DNA of 64,000 nt from positions 9,769,282 through 9,833,281 of the forward strand of contig CM054155.1 of the NCBI GenBank assembly GCA_028751875.1, given 5' to 3'. This DNA is from Rapana venosa (taxonomy: Eukaryota > Mollusca > Gastropoda > Neogastropoda > Muricidae). The notes under the pieces are model-generated. The model was given only the letters and a program-made list of their open reading frames with translations. It did not search any database and was not told where the DNA came from. How positions within the stretch are numbered: the stretch's first letter is position 1; each line of letters starts with the position of its first letter. Shown here piece after piece: positions 1 to 23,894 of this stretch. A program made the position numbers and the translations under genes.

Positions 1-330
1 CAAACAAGATCATCAAGTAAATTATAGAGCAGGGATGGATTTAAACCCCAGCCACTGCCCCCCCCCCCCTTACTAGAAACAACTACGACAAAATACAGCT
101 GTCACTGCTGCAACAATATTCACAGATTTCAACTTCAAGTGATCATCCACTTTCCAAGAAAAACCAAACAACAAATCGACTGCCCTCTACATACATGTAT
201 GCCAAGTGTGAAAAGTTGACTACATACTAAACAAACAACTGGACCAACAAATACACAAGCAAGGACGAAAAAGCAAAACAAACATCAGACAAGAAAAACA
301 AAAAGTGACACACACACACATACACATGCG

Positions 331-394
<64 letters not shown>

Positions 395-395
395 C
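331..395 (+). repeat. CT/CA microsatellite
   Basis: CT dinucleotides 331-380 followed by CA repeats. Confidence 0.97.
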
Positions 396-1109
396 AAAGA
401 AATCTTACCAAAAGAAAATGACAAAAGTGGAGACTCCAAAACACGCTCAGCACAAGCACTCACTCCCCTCATTCTCCCAGTCATGGAAATTTCAAAGCGC
501 AACACTATGGTTCAATCCACAAAGACAGCCAAGAAAGATGACAAAAAACCCCTTACATACAACAGTCACACTCTTTTTGTGTAGGTCTCGACAGTTGAGA
601 ACAGCAATATCAGCGCAGGAACAACAACAGTAACTAGTACATATGGCAGTGAAACTTTTCAACTCAGCATTGCTCGACAGTTTCAAGACAGAGGACACTA
701 TGGATACAAACCATTCACCCTTTCAACAAAATTAAAAAGGAGGGGGAAAAAGATTAATGAAAAGTAGTTGTGTGTGAATATTGTAATAATATCAGCAATG
801 AACACTCAGATTTTTTAAGGTGGTGGTAGTGGAGAGAGGAGTCAAATAAATTCTGAAGTACAAACTGAATAAACCAAACCAAGGAACAAGGCTAAAATTA
901 AAAAACCAGAATGGACCACACACAACAAAAACACTGCAAATTTACTGTTGTACAACCAGGATCATGAAGCCTGCATTTAAAACAACAACATCAGAATAGA
1001 ACCAAAATGAAAATTTGGGAAACTCGTTTCTCTATTAGTCTTTCCTGAGCACAGTCTATGCCTCTAAATGACCACGTGACCTTGAAAAAAGAGGGTTAAT
1101 CCAGCAGTG

Positions 1110-1132
1110 CGTGCGTGTGTGTGTTGTGTGTG

Positions 1133-1214
<82 letters not shown>

Positions 1215-1247
1215 TGTGTGTGTGTGTGTTTGGTGTGTGTTGAGTGT

Positions 1248-1285
<38 letters not shown>

Positions 1286-1380
1286 TGTGTGTGTGCGTGT
1301 GTGTGGTGTGTGTGTGTTTGTGTGTGTGTGTGTGTTGTGTGTGTCTGTGTGACTGCATGTGTTTGTGACTGTGTGAGTGA
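1110..1380 (+). repeat. TG microsatellite, about 270 bp
   Basis: Near-pure TG from 1138 to 1210, then interrupted TG/TGTT up to 1380. Confidence 0.97.
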
Positions 1381-4187
1381 GTGTTCATCTGTCTATAATC
1401 ATATATTGCATTTATACTTACTTTGTAGATCATCTATAAGCAAACTTGTAAAATCATCTTATTTACTACCACCAACAATTACTGATTTTCTTTCTGTCTT
1501 CTTTTTGTTGATGTTTCTTTTTAAAAGAATTTTCCATTAAGTTAAATCTTTAAAGGATAAATCAGACATCAAAAGAAAGGATAGAAAGTGACATGAATGG
1601 AAACATTTTGTTTACAGTATAAAAACATGACCTGTAGTCCAGAATGTCCTTACGACATAACGATCAGCTTAGTCATCACAACAAAAAAATATAAAGCTCA
1701 ACTAACTACGACACATTGCCGGCCAATACAGACTGAAAACCAAAAAAGAGAAAAACTGACAAATTATAATCTCTTTCACAACAACTTGTCAGTCATATTT
1801 ACAACCATGGCTTTGAGGCTGATTGTACAAAAAAACAAACAATAATCCTGTTAATGACGACAGCAACAACCAATGCAGAACAAAAGTAACAACAGGCATA
1901 CAACTCATACTGGTCAACACACCAGGGCAGTAATAACTTTAGTAGAGAGAGAAACATAATGTTCATAATAATGAATACTACAAACACAATAAAGTAGAAA
2001 AGAAAGAGTAATGAGTAAGAAAAAAAAACAACCAAAAAAAAACTCTCCGGCATATTTTACATGGTGAAAAGTTGAGAGAGAGAGAGACTGTATTATTGTA
2101 CGTGCATGTGTTGTTTTGTTTTCAACATTTCTTATTCAATACGTATTTCCTGAGACTTCCTACTTGTACAACACAACTAGCAACAACAACAACAACAACA
2201 AATCACTGATGAACAGTCCTTTGACAATATAGTGAAAAGAAGCAAGAATCATTCAACAAGCAAAGAAAAAAACTATTTTAACAAAAGTAGTACTGGAAAA
2301 GTCAAACATTTCTCTAAATGGTTGGTTTTAATCCACTTTCCAAAGCTTATAAAATGTACTTTGTGAAGTAACGACCTCAACTACATCCAACTGTCCGTAA
2401 CCCATGGATGGATGTTTCCACTGATTTGACACAAAGCCAGATTCCCATGCCTTCCTTACCCAGCCCATCTTGGCAGGAGATCTGACACGACAGCTTGTCT
2501 TCTGAATGACAGGATACACCAGGTCTACAGTTCAACGCTGGTGGTTAGCCCTGGCACAAGTGTCTGCAACTTTCTACATCAACCTTCCACCACACCTTTC
2601 TTCACAGGGTATGCTGCCACTTCCAATGCTTTGTCTGCAGTCTTAGAAATGTGAACTGAAGCACTTACTTCTGCCCTGACTAAAAACAGCCTTAGACTGA
2701 AATCTGTGCTTACATTTTTTTTGGCACAGAGCAGGTTTTATGTCTCAGTCTGTTATGATCTGATCCCTACTGGCAGAAGCAGAAGACAGTGTAGACCACT
2801 CATCCTCGGCACCGAAGCTCTCTCCCCCTAACACAACCCCCTCCTCTCAGATGGGTGAGGGCCTGTTGGCGCTTTGGGCAGCAGACACAGCCCTGCCACT
2901 TGGCTCAGTTTTGTGGCCGACACGGTTAGTTCCTCCAGAAGGAAATGAGGTTGTTCTGGAATTGCACAACTGGCATCTGGTCTTTAAACAACAACAACAA
3001 ATCAACAAAACTCTCAAATCCCCCTATGAGCCCTTTCGACAGAATATGGTCTTTCGAGGCAAGATACTAAAATGCAACTGGCTCTTTCTGATGAACAACT
3101 ATTGCTGCTTTAGGCAAATACAGTCATGAAAAAATCACTGAAATTGCTAACTCCAGAATAAAAGTAAGACAATGAAAAAAGAAAATGAACTGATTTGAAA
3201 AACAGTTTTACCTGGAAAAAAAAGAAGAAAAAAACAAATAGAGCCTTTCCCCTAACATTTTGCAAAGTTTTAAGAAAATGCTAAAACCATACATTCAATT
3301 ACAAGCAAGCACACAATGCAAGAACAATGCATTAACAAGGGGAGGAAAAAAAGGAAGAACTGCGCAATGGAATTCATAGCTATCCCTCAGTGTTGTTCCA
3401 TGATTGCACCTCCACTCTCTGCTTTCTGTGCACATGACGATCCTGACAACACACACCACCCGTCCTTCCACACTGGACTTCTGCACGCACAGGACCACAG
3501 GGAGAAAACAACAACAACAACAACCAATCAAAACCGCTACACACAACCCAACATGTACATCTCAACAGCGACAAACATGAAAAATATGGACCACAAATGC
3601 TTGATTAAAAACAATGTACAACCGTGCCTTTAAAATTACACAGATGCTGAATGTTAAAAACAAAAAAACAAAATGTGATTATACACAATGTTTAAATTTT
3701 GTTTATAGCATGAAAGTCATGTCCCAAAAAGGTGTATATTTTTACAAATGAAAACTGTATATTATATATGTCACAACAGCATCTCACCCAGTCAGATTCA
3801 CACACACAAAAAAGACCGTTATCTCAGGTCAGTTTTCCGAAAAGGAATCTAAATGGCTGTTCTCTCCTTCTCACTTGCATCTTCACAACTTCTAAGGAAA
3901 AAATATATTCAATGCAGATCTACACAAAACAAAACACCCCCCCACTGTGGTTATTCCTAGCGTACCTCCACAGCGCTGTCACCGTCACACTATGGAAGGA
4001 AGGAAGCTGATTGCTGGCTGACAGGAGAGTATTCGTAAGGAAGAGTATGGCAAGACTATTGATTCCATTTCATCTGATATTTCATGAATTTGAAGCAGTC
4101 CTGCGTTCAGTGATCACCTCATCTGTCCTGCATTTGCTGAACATCTGACAGGCTTCTGATGTGAAGTGTTCAGTACTGACCCTGGTG

Positions 4188-4456
4188 ATGACATTCATGT
4201 GCACTGTTCTCTATGCACATACTGATTTATGTCAACCTACAACACATTCTTGTGCACTGTTCTCTATGCACATACTGATTTATGTCAACCTACAACACAT
4301 TCATGTGCACTGTACTCTATGCACATACAGATCTATGTCAACCTACAACACATTCATGTGTACTGTTCTCTATGCACATACTGATCTATGTCAACCTACA
4401 ACACATTCATGTGCACTGTTCTCTATGCACATACTGATCTATGTCAACCTACAACA
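4188..4456 (+). repeat. 54-bp tandem repeat, 5 copies
   Basis: The unit carries CTCTATGCACATACTGAT, spaced every 54 bp from about 4208 to 4424. 54 is a multiple of 3, so an open frame crosses it by chance; there is no protein similarity. Confidence 0.95.
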
Positions 4457-6798
4457 GGATCTTTCAAGATCGTTTCTCTATGGATCATACTGCTATCAAC
4501 TACAAACATTGGGATTGCTGTTTAATGAAAATCTGATCTTGTCATAAACATTTATGTGATGTCTGTATGAACTAAATGATGTTATGTCAACTAATGGTCT
4601 GTCAGATGTTTTTGGGGTTTGGATTTGAAGGTTTTCATATATTTAGAAGATTGGGTTTTGTAATATGAATTTGTATGTGTCAGAAACCTTTAGTGATGTT
4701 TGATGTAACTGACTGGTTGTTCATGTAAGTATATTGTATAGTAGTGTGGTGTTGTCAGTAATTGGATAGAGGTGGTGGTGTGTGTGTGTGTTAGTGTGTT
4801 GTTGTGTGTTTGTGGTGACACTCAGCAATGCATGTGTACCTATGTTTAAACGAATCAGTGCTAGGTGCTGACAGTGTAAAGAAATATACCATGCAAGGTG
4901 CTGATACATGCATTACAGTTCGCTCACTCTCTACTACACTCCCATCTTCTTTCTCTACTACTACACTCCCATCTTCTTTCCTAAACCTGACGCAGGGGGG
5001 GGGGGATAGAAACATCTACAGCCAAACCAACCTGACTTCACACTTCTTCCTAAGAACTCACGTGACCACGCCATCATCATCAGGCCAACTCGAAGCTCCT
5101 CTTTCTGCCTGACCATACTCTTCCCTAGAGACTCCACACAAGCATGTACACACCAGGCAGGTGGTCAGCAGAAAACTGTCCGTCAGATCCGTCACTCCAG
5201 GTTTTCAAGTCTTTCAACACAAAACGTCCGTCCAGTCGATGCGTATCCATCACCGCTGGCAACAGGCGACAACCAACCGAGCCTGCTGTTGCCCAGTTCA
5301 ACTTTGTGCTTTCTGTTATTCTCTACTCTGTATTTGTCTATCCCTGTTACGTACTGTACACAAACGATGTCTTCTCCTCAGTCCAGCCACACTCAAAGTT
5401 GCAATGGTGAAATGTTTCCTCCCAGCAGCAGTGAAAACCATTCTTGTGTTGTTTCACAATAGAGTCAACTCCAGGTCAGTTCCTTGATCATAGGACACAG
5501 GCACCTTTCTTCACTGCACTCTGTCCTTCCCCTTCTGTCCAGTTCCCTGCTTGTGCTGAGCTCGGGTGGCTACGAGTGAATTACCTCTATAAGAGACAGA
5601 ACTGCGTGTCGCAACGAAACTCACAACCACGAACAAGAAGGCGATTACAGTTTGTAAGTCACAACACTTTGTTTTCTTCGCTGACGTTTCAGTATAGGGG
5701 TGTGTGTGTGTTGTGTGTGTTTGTGTGTGTGTGTGTGTGGTGTGCGTGTGTGTGTGTGGTGTGTGTGTGTGCATGTTACAGCTGAAGTGAAGCTATAGCA
5801 GGGACAGAAGGCGTTCTGTTGTTTGTACCGCGAGATGAACACAGTAAATCCCTATTTTTCAAACTAAAAAAGATTTTTCATAATATCAACAGAGATCTCT
5901 TCAAAATGCCCTTATTATTTTTTTCAAAAAGGAGCCTAAATTTGGGCGAGTCGTTCTTTGGGGCTGATAAGCTGAAATTTACCAGTGACTGAAATAAGCT
6001 CTTTTTTGAAAAATACAAACTTTCTAAAAATTGAACAATGCCCATTTTGCATACATGTGGACACAGTTTCTAGCCTAGAGGGCGACGTTCCAGAAAGAAG
6101 CACAGGGAGAGAAGAGCGTTATACACTGTGGGAGAGTCCTGTCCACACTCTACTGGCCTCGCTTCCCTTCTTGGTCCCCAACAGTCAGCACTCAACACAT
6201 CTGCACAGCTGTCACCAGTTGGCTTCAGTTTTCCTTCACTTTACTTCTGATTTTGTACGATTTTTTTTTTTTTTGCTTAGCTGTTTTTCCACTTTTTTAA
6301 CAGCTCATTTTTGTTTGTTTTTCTTCACTTTTCCTGCAACTGTTTTTTTTTTTTTCTTGTCTTGAAAGCACAACGAAATGCCGGTCGGCTCACCAGCTGA
6401 TCTGTATTTCATGATCATACGCTAACACTGAGATCTATCTGGCAGTTGTTTGTTTGTTTGTTTGTTGTTGTTTTTTCAAGTTTCCTTTCACTTTGTTTCC
6501 CTTTAAGCTAGAACAGGTCCAGTCTCCTTAACTGGCGAAACTTTTTTTTTACACATTTCCTCCCTGTTCAACCTTTTTCTTATTTTTCCTCGACAGGTTT
6601 TGATAAAGTTAAAGCACGGGTGGCAACAAACAAATCTGGGGAGGGGGGAGGGAGGGAGGGAGGGAGGGAATCGAAAAACCACCAGCTGGCACTCTGGCCT
6701 TGCTTGCGCCTCAGCAGAGCTCTCGTGGCCTGTAAGTTCCCGGTTGTCCATCGTCTCCGTCATACAAAAGTCTCTCGTTCAGCCGACCGGCTCGCTAG

Positions 6799-16662
<9,864 letters not shown>

Positions 16663-17425
16663 GACTAGCCATTCTGAAACTAGTGAAACAAAGACACGGC
16701 CAATGTCACCCTTTGTTCACAAACAGATCGCACAGCAAATTAGCAATGATACCAGTATCTTATTCTATCTTTCCCTGGCAGCTAGTCAGTCAGTCGGTCA
16801 GTCAGCCATTTACTCATTCCTTTGACCAGTCAGCTTGCCAGCTAAACAGTCTTGAGTGTTGGTCAGACTTCAGTCCTTGCATACATCCTCAACACTCAAC
16901 AGACTCCAGTACAGGACAGAAGTATCCTTGATATCAAAGCCTATTAAAATGTCATGCCAGGCACAAACTATTCCAATACGGCACATTGAAATTAAAACTC
17001 TTATAGAATTTATCAACACATTTTGTGATCAGCAAATAAGGAGAAAAATCGCATTGATATTTCCCATGAGCACACATGATGACCAATGCACACAGAATAC
17101 ATGTAGACAGACAACTGCCTGCAGATAAGAACATGGGACTTGCTTTATGTTATATTACTTTTAAAACAAGTTACTTTAAATGAAAACAACTACCTAAACA
17201 CCACTATCATTTTTTAGATTCTACTTTTTCTAGAAAATATTTTTCTTTAAAAAAATGCATTTTAATTACATTACTTTACATATATGGTATAAAGACATGA
17301 TTCTTAGGATTTTATTTCACAGATAAGGATTCTTCAGCAGTTCTATGCTACTAATTTTGGCAAGTTCACATGAAGAACATTAAAATCTTTCAGTTTCAGG
17401 AACAATATTAAGTCTAAAACACACT

Positions 17426-17429
<4 letters not shown>

Positions 17430-17492
<63 letters not shown>

Positions 17493-17720
17493 TCTGCATA
17501 CGCACACACACACCATAAATACAAGCACACACTAACACACAGAGCCTAAGAGTAAGAGGGATTAGGGCTGGGAACAAAAAAGGAATAAATAAATAATCTC
17601 TGAAAATCACAATATGCAAGAAAGAATTTTTCAAGGACTTCCCCCCCCTCTCCCCCCCCCCCCCCCCCCCCCCCCTCTCTCACACACACACACACACTGA
17701 CACAGTCACACACACACAAA
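17430..17720. repeat. CT, CA and poly-C tracts
   Basis: CT repeat 17430-17472, CA 17474-17492, C-rich 17640-17676, CA 17681-17725. Confidence 0.95.
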
Positions 17721-19140
17721 CACACACCCCCAACCTCACAATACCAACACCACAACACTGCTGATACCAAACCACATCAATCAAGCCAGCCAGCCAACTC
17801 AAGCTCTACCATCCTCAAACCCACTTAAGACAAAATATCAGCTAGCTTCTCCCCACCACCACCACCACCACCACCACCTCCACTACCACAGGCCTTAGAC
17901 TTGGGGCCTAGACAGTTTTGACAGAACCTGATAAGGCAGGTCACTCACTCACTGAAGAAGACTGTTTATCCACTCTAGAATATCAAGTCACCCCTGGATT
18001 GGCCTGGTGGAAGCTTTACCACAACACTCTCTGGGGGGAACAGGAGGACAGGACCACGATCCTGCGGGCTTCAATGCACTTGCTTCAACTGTCAACTGAA
18101 TGACTGTCTCTCTGGCAAGCAGTCACGGTCCGATGAAGCAGCACAAGGCAGAGGTATTTCGTTTTACTTCCCTTCAGATGACAGGGGGCCCTAACTTCCC
18201 AGGCCACTTGGGTCTACCCCCTTGAACGTAACGGTCACACTCCAATGAGCCGGCACATGATAAGAATGTCTTTCTTTCTCTCCAACATACACACACACAC
18301 ACAAAGAGAAAAGAAAACCGGGGAGGGGGGGGGGGGAAGAAAGAAAGAAAATGAGAAAAGGACAATAAGTGATTTCTTGCATCTTCCTTCTTTGCTTGTT
18401 GGTTTTGTTTTGTTTTTATTACAGGCATGAGGGGAATACTAGTTTTAACATTACATTGTCTTTCTCCAACATACACACAAAAGAGAAGGGGGGGGGGAAA
18501 AAGGGAGGGGGGGGGGGGGAGAAAATGACAGTAAGTTATTATTTGCACCTTCCCTGTTTAACTTAATTTCTTACACTTTTTTTTACACGCAAGGGGAAAA
18601 TGTATTTAAATGGTTTCTATACAATGTTCTCTCAGTCTCTGTCTTCAACATTCTGATTTTACCTCTTCACTGGAAAAGTTATCTAGATCTGTTTTCATGT
18701 CAACTGGCTTCTGCACAAAAAATAACTTTAGTCAGGTTCTAAAATCTAACACCTTGCTTGCTTGACAAAGGATGTATTGTAGTGATGATCAAAAACTTGC
18801 TGTGGCAAAAACTATGTCAGTTATTTCATGCAGTCCTGACTTTTTGTTTGAATAGTACTGTCAGGGCACAATACCTTTTCAATTAAAAGGTGATTTCATT
18901 CCATGAATGATAAGTATGACAAAAGTAAATACCAACAGTAACTGCCCTCCAACTGCCTTAGTACCACTCTGAAGCACAAAAATTTTAAAAAAAACATTCT
19001 TGGCTACTTTTCTCATTTGAAAAATTGTGTCATTTAGTTCTAACCAAAGATGTACACAGACTTCCTGAGACACATGTTGCTAAGAATGAAATACTTTAAA
19101 AATATATATGATGTGTGTGTCACTCTCACTCTGTATATAG

Positions 19141-19183
19141 CGTGTGTGTGTGTGTGTGTGTGTGGTGTGTGTATGTGTGTGTG

Positions 19184-19249
<66 letters not shown>

Positions 19250-19263
19250 TGGTGTGTGTGTGT

Positions 19264-19342
<79 letters not shown>

Positions 19343-19457
19343 GAGAGAGAACTGAACTGAATCCATTTTATTTTCAGGTGATGGAATATCTTAAAAAACC
19401 ATAACAACTGCTTCTTTTATTTTAGAGAGAGAGAGAGTGAGAGAGAGGAGACAGACA

Positions 19458-19550
<93 letters not shown>

Positions 19551-19640
19551 CTGTCAAACTGAACCAAACTGAATCCATTTTATTTTCAGGTAATAGAATA
19601 TCTTAAAAGCCATGACACCTGCTTCTTTTATTTTTTTAAT
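19141..19640 (+). repeat. Compound TG-AG-poly-G microsatellite with duplicated 70-bp spacer
   Basis: TG 19141-19263, AG 19266-19350, AG/poly-G/AG 19422-19544. The segment ACTGAATCCATTTTATTTTC, then AGGTRATRGAATATCTTAAAA, occurs at 19357 and again at 19568: a tandem duplication including the AG tract. Confidence 0.95.
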
Positions 19641-19924
19641 ATATTTATAATTATATATATCCAGCCCTTTACAACAATAACTTGAATAAGAATTGATAAA
19701 AGAAAATTAATAACAAAGAAAAGGTGGAAAATTCACAAACACCAGTGTTACTGCTAGTAATAATCAAATATGGAACATTTACAATTACATTACATTATTT
19801 CACACAATAATAAGAGGCTGGGCAGCAGAAAGTACATACATGTACAAGAGAGGCAGTATGAGAAAGGCAGAGGTAAATGGAGGGGGTAGGGAGAGAAGGG
19901 GAGGGGGATGGGATGGTGTGAATG

Positions 19925-19929
19925 AGTGA

Positions 19930-20024
<95 letters not shown>

Positions 20025-20070
20025 CATGTCACTCTGTGTGTGTGTGTGTATGTGTGTGCGAGTGTCTGTG
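19925..20070 (+). repeat. TG microsatellite
   Basis: Pure TG 19935-20016, then imperfect. Confidence 0.97.
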
Positions 20071-20907
20071 CATATGCACATGAACACTCAAACACATGCG
20101 GGTGCGCAATACACCTTCATGCACACATGTGGCACTCCATATGTGGATCTACAATAATGCAAACTGTACACTTTTCATCAGTGTATGTGATGTATGTTGC
20201 ACTATTATATAATATAGTACAAAAGTGTTGCATGTATACAGAAGACACCTCAAAATTAAAAAATGCATGCCATAGCTTTCTCTCATTCAAGCCAGTTTTA
20301 AAAAGTTTGTGCTTAATGATCCAGTTGACAGCTGGTGAGAATGACCCCAAAACATTGCCTGAAATTTAGTCTTCAGATATTTTTTTATAAGATCAATATG
20401 AGAGTATCCATTACTCTTCTGTAATCATAAAAAAAAGATCAATCATATGCAAGAGTTTACATTTTAATTTTAGACCTTTCATGGCATAAATGAACAATCG
20501 AAACAAAAAGCAAGTGACAGTATTACTGATTGAATTAAATAAAACTTTTCTAACACACTGACACAGTAACAGATTATTTTAACTATGAGTAGTATGACAC
20601 TGCCGTCTGCTTTGCCTCAAGTAAGTCTACACAATAATTCTCTACTCATTTGCAAATGCCGTTCTGACACAAACTTCAAATTTTAATCAATATCAACTGT
20701 GGCACTTGATCAGTTGAAGTCAATTACATACACAATTACCTCGAAGTTTTCATCAACTCTAATGTCAAATTTAGTTTGTCTTAAGCTTCAATTTATCTTA
20801 TGTATCATAAGAATCAGAACCATGCACAGGTCATTAAAGATCAAAGAGAGAAGAGAGACAGACACTGAGACAGAGATACACTATGTAGAAAGCTAAGTCA
20901 GTGACAC

Positions 20908-20908
20908 T

Positions 20909-20957
<49 letters not shown>

Positions 20958-20998
20958 AACACAGAGAGACAGAGAGAGGAGAGAGAGACTCTATCACG

Positions 20999-21050
<52 letters not shown>

Positions 21051-21110
21051 AACACAGTACACACACACACACACACACAGAAACAAAGAGACATACAGAA
21101 ACTGAGAGAG
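20908..21110 (+). repeat. AG microsatellite
   Basis: Two long AG runs (20910-20955, 21001-21048) then CA and AG variants. Confidence 0.97.
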
Positions 21111-21489
21111 ACAAGAGCGCTCCAAAAAGGCTTCCAACAAAGAATGCAAACACAGTTTGACAAAATCTCCACGAGTTACAAAATTTACACAACTTGTAGA
21201 CTAATTCAGACTTAATTCCAGACTTAATTCAAATAAAAACTAAAGAAGTACAGTAATCCTACTCCCTCCAAATCAAATGTAAACTTTCCTTTAATAATTC
21301 ATATCAATACTAAGTACTGTTAAAAAATAAAAACAACAAAAAAGTTATTTTTTAAAATATTATATCCAACCTAAGAACTAAACATGTGTCAAGAATGACT
21401 ACTACTAGGAATTGAAAAATAAAAAATGAACTTTAAAATTGTGCAATCAATACAAATATTTTATCCTCTCAAAAAACAACAACAGAAAA

Positions 21490-21695
21490 TTCATTCACTC
21501 TAACCTTAACCTATCTAATTTTTATTAGTTTGTTCTCACTCTAACCCTAACCTAACCTATCTAAATATTAGTTTGTTCTCACTCTAACCCTAACCTATCT
21601 AAATATTATTATTAGTTTGTTCTCACTCTAACCTTAACCTATCTAAATATTAGTTTGTTCTCTCTAACCCTAACCTATCTAAATATTAGCTTGTT
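21490..21695 (+). repeat. Tandem repeat of about 40-60 bp with telomere-like CTAACCCTAACC
   Basis: Five copies of CTCACTCTAACCCTAACCTA followed by TCTAAATATTAGTTTGTT. Only two telomeric hexamers per unit at most, so a diverged tandem repeat rather than a true telomere tract. Confidence 0.9.
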
Positions 21696-21984
21696 CTCAC
21701 AATCAGTAACACATCCTGGTTTGTTTTTTCCAGATTTCACAATATTGTTAAGATTCTATTCACTGCAACACCTCCACTTCCCCTGACTGGCCTTTCAAAT
21801 GACTTTAATAAGCGCTGCCAGATAAAAACATGATACATGTACTATACAGTATGCTTATCAATATCATACAATACTGCCATAGGTCTCTAACAAAGTAACA
21901 TCTTCAGAAGAAAAAAAATTGGCAGTCACAAGCATACCTAATTTATTTGTGCACAGGTTTCTTTTTTCTTTTTTTTTTGGTCCT

Positions 21985-22100
21985 CGGCTAGAGCTCTGAG
22001 TTTCACCAATGGTGAGATTTTAGTGTATGTAATTGTAACAAGTTTTTTCCCTCCACACCATTTAGGTAGCTGCATTCCAACTTCAGGGATCATACAGGTC
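21985..22100 (-). repeat. Dispersed repeat E
   Basis: GGCTAGAGCTCTGAGTTTCAC, CAATGGTGAGATTTTAG and CACCATTTAGGTAGCTGCAT. Confidence 0.75.
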
Positions 22101-23894
22101 TGTTTTTGCTAAGATGTAAAATATGCATGCAAAGTACTCTATTCTTGATTACAATCTTAGGTCTAGTTTGAGTAGTTTGTTTGCTTTCCTTTCATTGTTT
22201 TCATTTTATTCATGAACATCTAAAATCCATATATCACTTTCTTTGTTGTATTGATTGATTCCATACTTTATCTAAAGTTTATACGTAACAAAACAAGGCC
22301 ATGTATACAATCATGCATTCACAACTAGACACCAGCAAGCACATATAACATATATGTATATATGTTAAAGATGATGTAGATGTATGCATCATTCATAAAT
22401 ATTCAGACACACTAGGACCTCAAGCCTGACTGGTGCACAGGATGATGGACCGGTCAACTGCTTTATTCAGTGGACTAATTTCATGTCACTTGTCCCTCCT
22501 CCATCCCTTTTCACAGAACCCAACTCCTTTATGTTTTTACTTTATGGAATAGCCTACGGAGTATGGCACATTCAAATTACATACAGAAAGTCCTTGAAGA
22601 ATTTGAACATGAAACTGTGCTGGGGACAGGAAGTACTCCAGACAGGCAAGAATCATAGTGTCAAGGACAACTGTGAAAAACTATAATTACTACCTAAGTT
22701 TCTAATTTCAGATACACATGACTGAGCTGAAAGTTGAGATTAACTAGTCACTGAAAACAGTGAAAAGGTTAACTATTGTTTACACAAAGGGACAAGATCT
22801 GAAAGTTACACAAGTTATTCAAAACAGGGAAGACACTGACTCCAGAAATCCCAGACAGCATGTGGGGATAGCTCTACTAAAATGAATAGGATCTCAGTGT
22901 CAACTAAACTCTAAAGTAATCTCTAAAACTCCATGAGAATTATTTGTTGGACTGCTGGACTTAAAATATTAATTTAAAAAACTGAAAATATTTACAAAGT
23001 TCTGCTCATTAGGCCTAGTGAGATTAATTTTGCTGGGCTAGAAAATAATTATGCAGGTTAAATTTACCTGTAGTTTCTTCATGGGTCACTACAGTGTATA
23101 TATTTTGATTTGACCCGATTTCATTTGTTTTCTCGATTAATTATGTGTGGACAGTGGCTGAAATTACCCATCCTCCAGATCTCACCTTCCTATCTTTCAC
23201 CTGGACTGGGGCTTTGTTTAGTTGCTACATACCTCAACTGCCGGCTGTCTGATTCAGAGATAAAATCCACAGCACTTCTCCCTACATTCCTCAAAAGATT
23301 CATTCCTGGCAAGACTGAGACACAAGGAGACCATTCTGATTCATGTAATAGCCACCAGCATAGCCACCAGCCGAGCAATTTGAGAAGCGGAGACACCCAT
23401 CCCCTTTTTCACCCGCAACCGTTTTTTTGCCTCCTCAACCTCTCCCCCTTCCCCACCCTCTTCCCATTCCTCCCGACACACCTTCCTGCGTTCACTTCGT
23501 TACCACGTGGCCATTTCTGTGGCAACAAAAGCCCAAACAAACCCAATAACTGGTTAAAAAGCTCGTGCTCTATTCCATTAATGTTCAATTATTCAGCTGG
23601 TATCATTCTCACCGGCCGCTAACAATTCCTGAGCGAGAAAAAGTCTGTGGAAGCTGTCCTGTAATCAATAGCCTTCGATAACTCGCCCGGGTCAGGTCAG
23701 TCCAGCAACCTAATGGGCCGAATGGCGCCCACCACAAGCAGCAAACTACTGATCAAAACGATTAAATACATGCAAATAAACATTGATTAATAGTTGAATA
23801 AGTTTCCAAAGAATATGTTAAACACTAAAAACTTGATAAAGAACCATTTAAAGCGGCTTCAATCGCTGCTGTTTATGTTTTTGGCAAGCGCCCG

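Larger units (their letters stand above)
1..6798. other. Gene-free region downstream of the RING-SH2-pseudokinase gene
   Basis: No conserved coding sequence seen on either strand. It probably holds the 3' UTR and polyadenylation site of the minus-strand gene ending at 6799. Contents: CT repeat at 331-380, TG repeat at 1110-1380, 54-bp tandem repeat at 4188-4456, TG repeat at 5700-5775, T-runs at 6260-6360, GGGA repeat at 6640-6668. Confidence 0.5.
16690..23890 (-). other. Probable 5' intron of the RING-SH2-pseudokinase gene
   Basis: No coding exon recognised on either strand. Holds CT/CA and poly-C tracts (17430-17720), GGGA/poly-G (18318-18535), TG-AG-poly-G complex (19141-19550), TG repeat (19925-20070), AG repeat (20908-21110), a TAACCC-bearing tandem repeat (21490-21690) and repeat E (21985-22100). 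Assigning it as intron rests on the candidate promoter at 23.9 kb. Confidence 0.4.

Noticed and set aside
1056..1433. His/Thr and Val/Cys repeat open frames
   Set aside because: Translations of TG/CA microsatellites; the same happens at 19.1, 20.0, 25.4, 42.5 and 44.0 kb.
2328..2519. Minus-strand 63-codon frame (VRSPAKMGWVRKAWESGF...)
   Set aside because: Non-repetitive and mildly protein-like, but I recognise no family and see no splice context; left uncalled.
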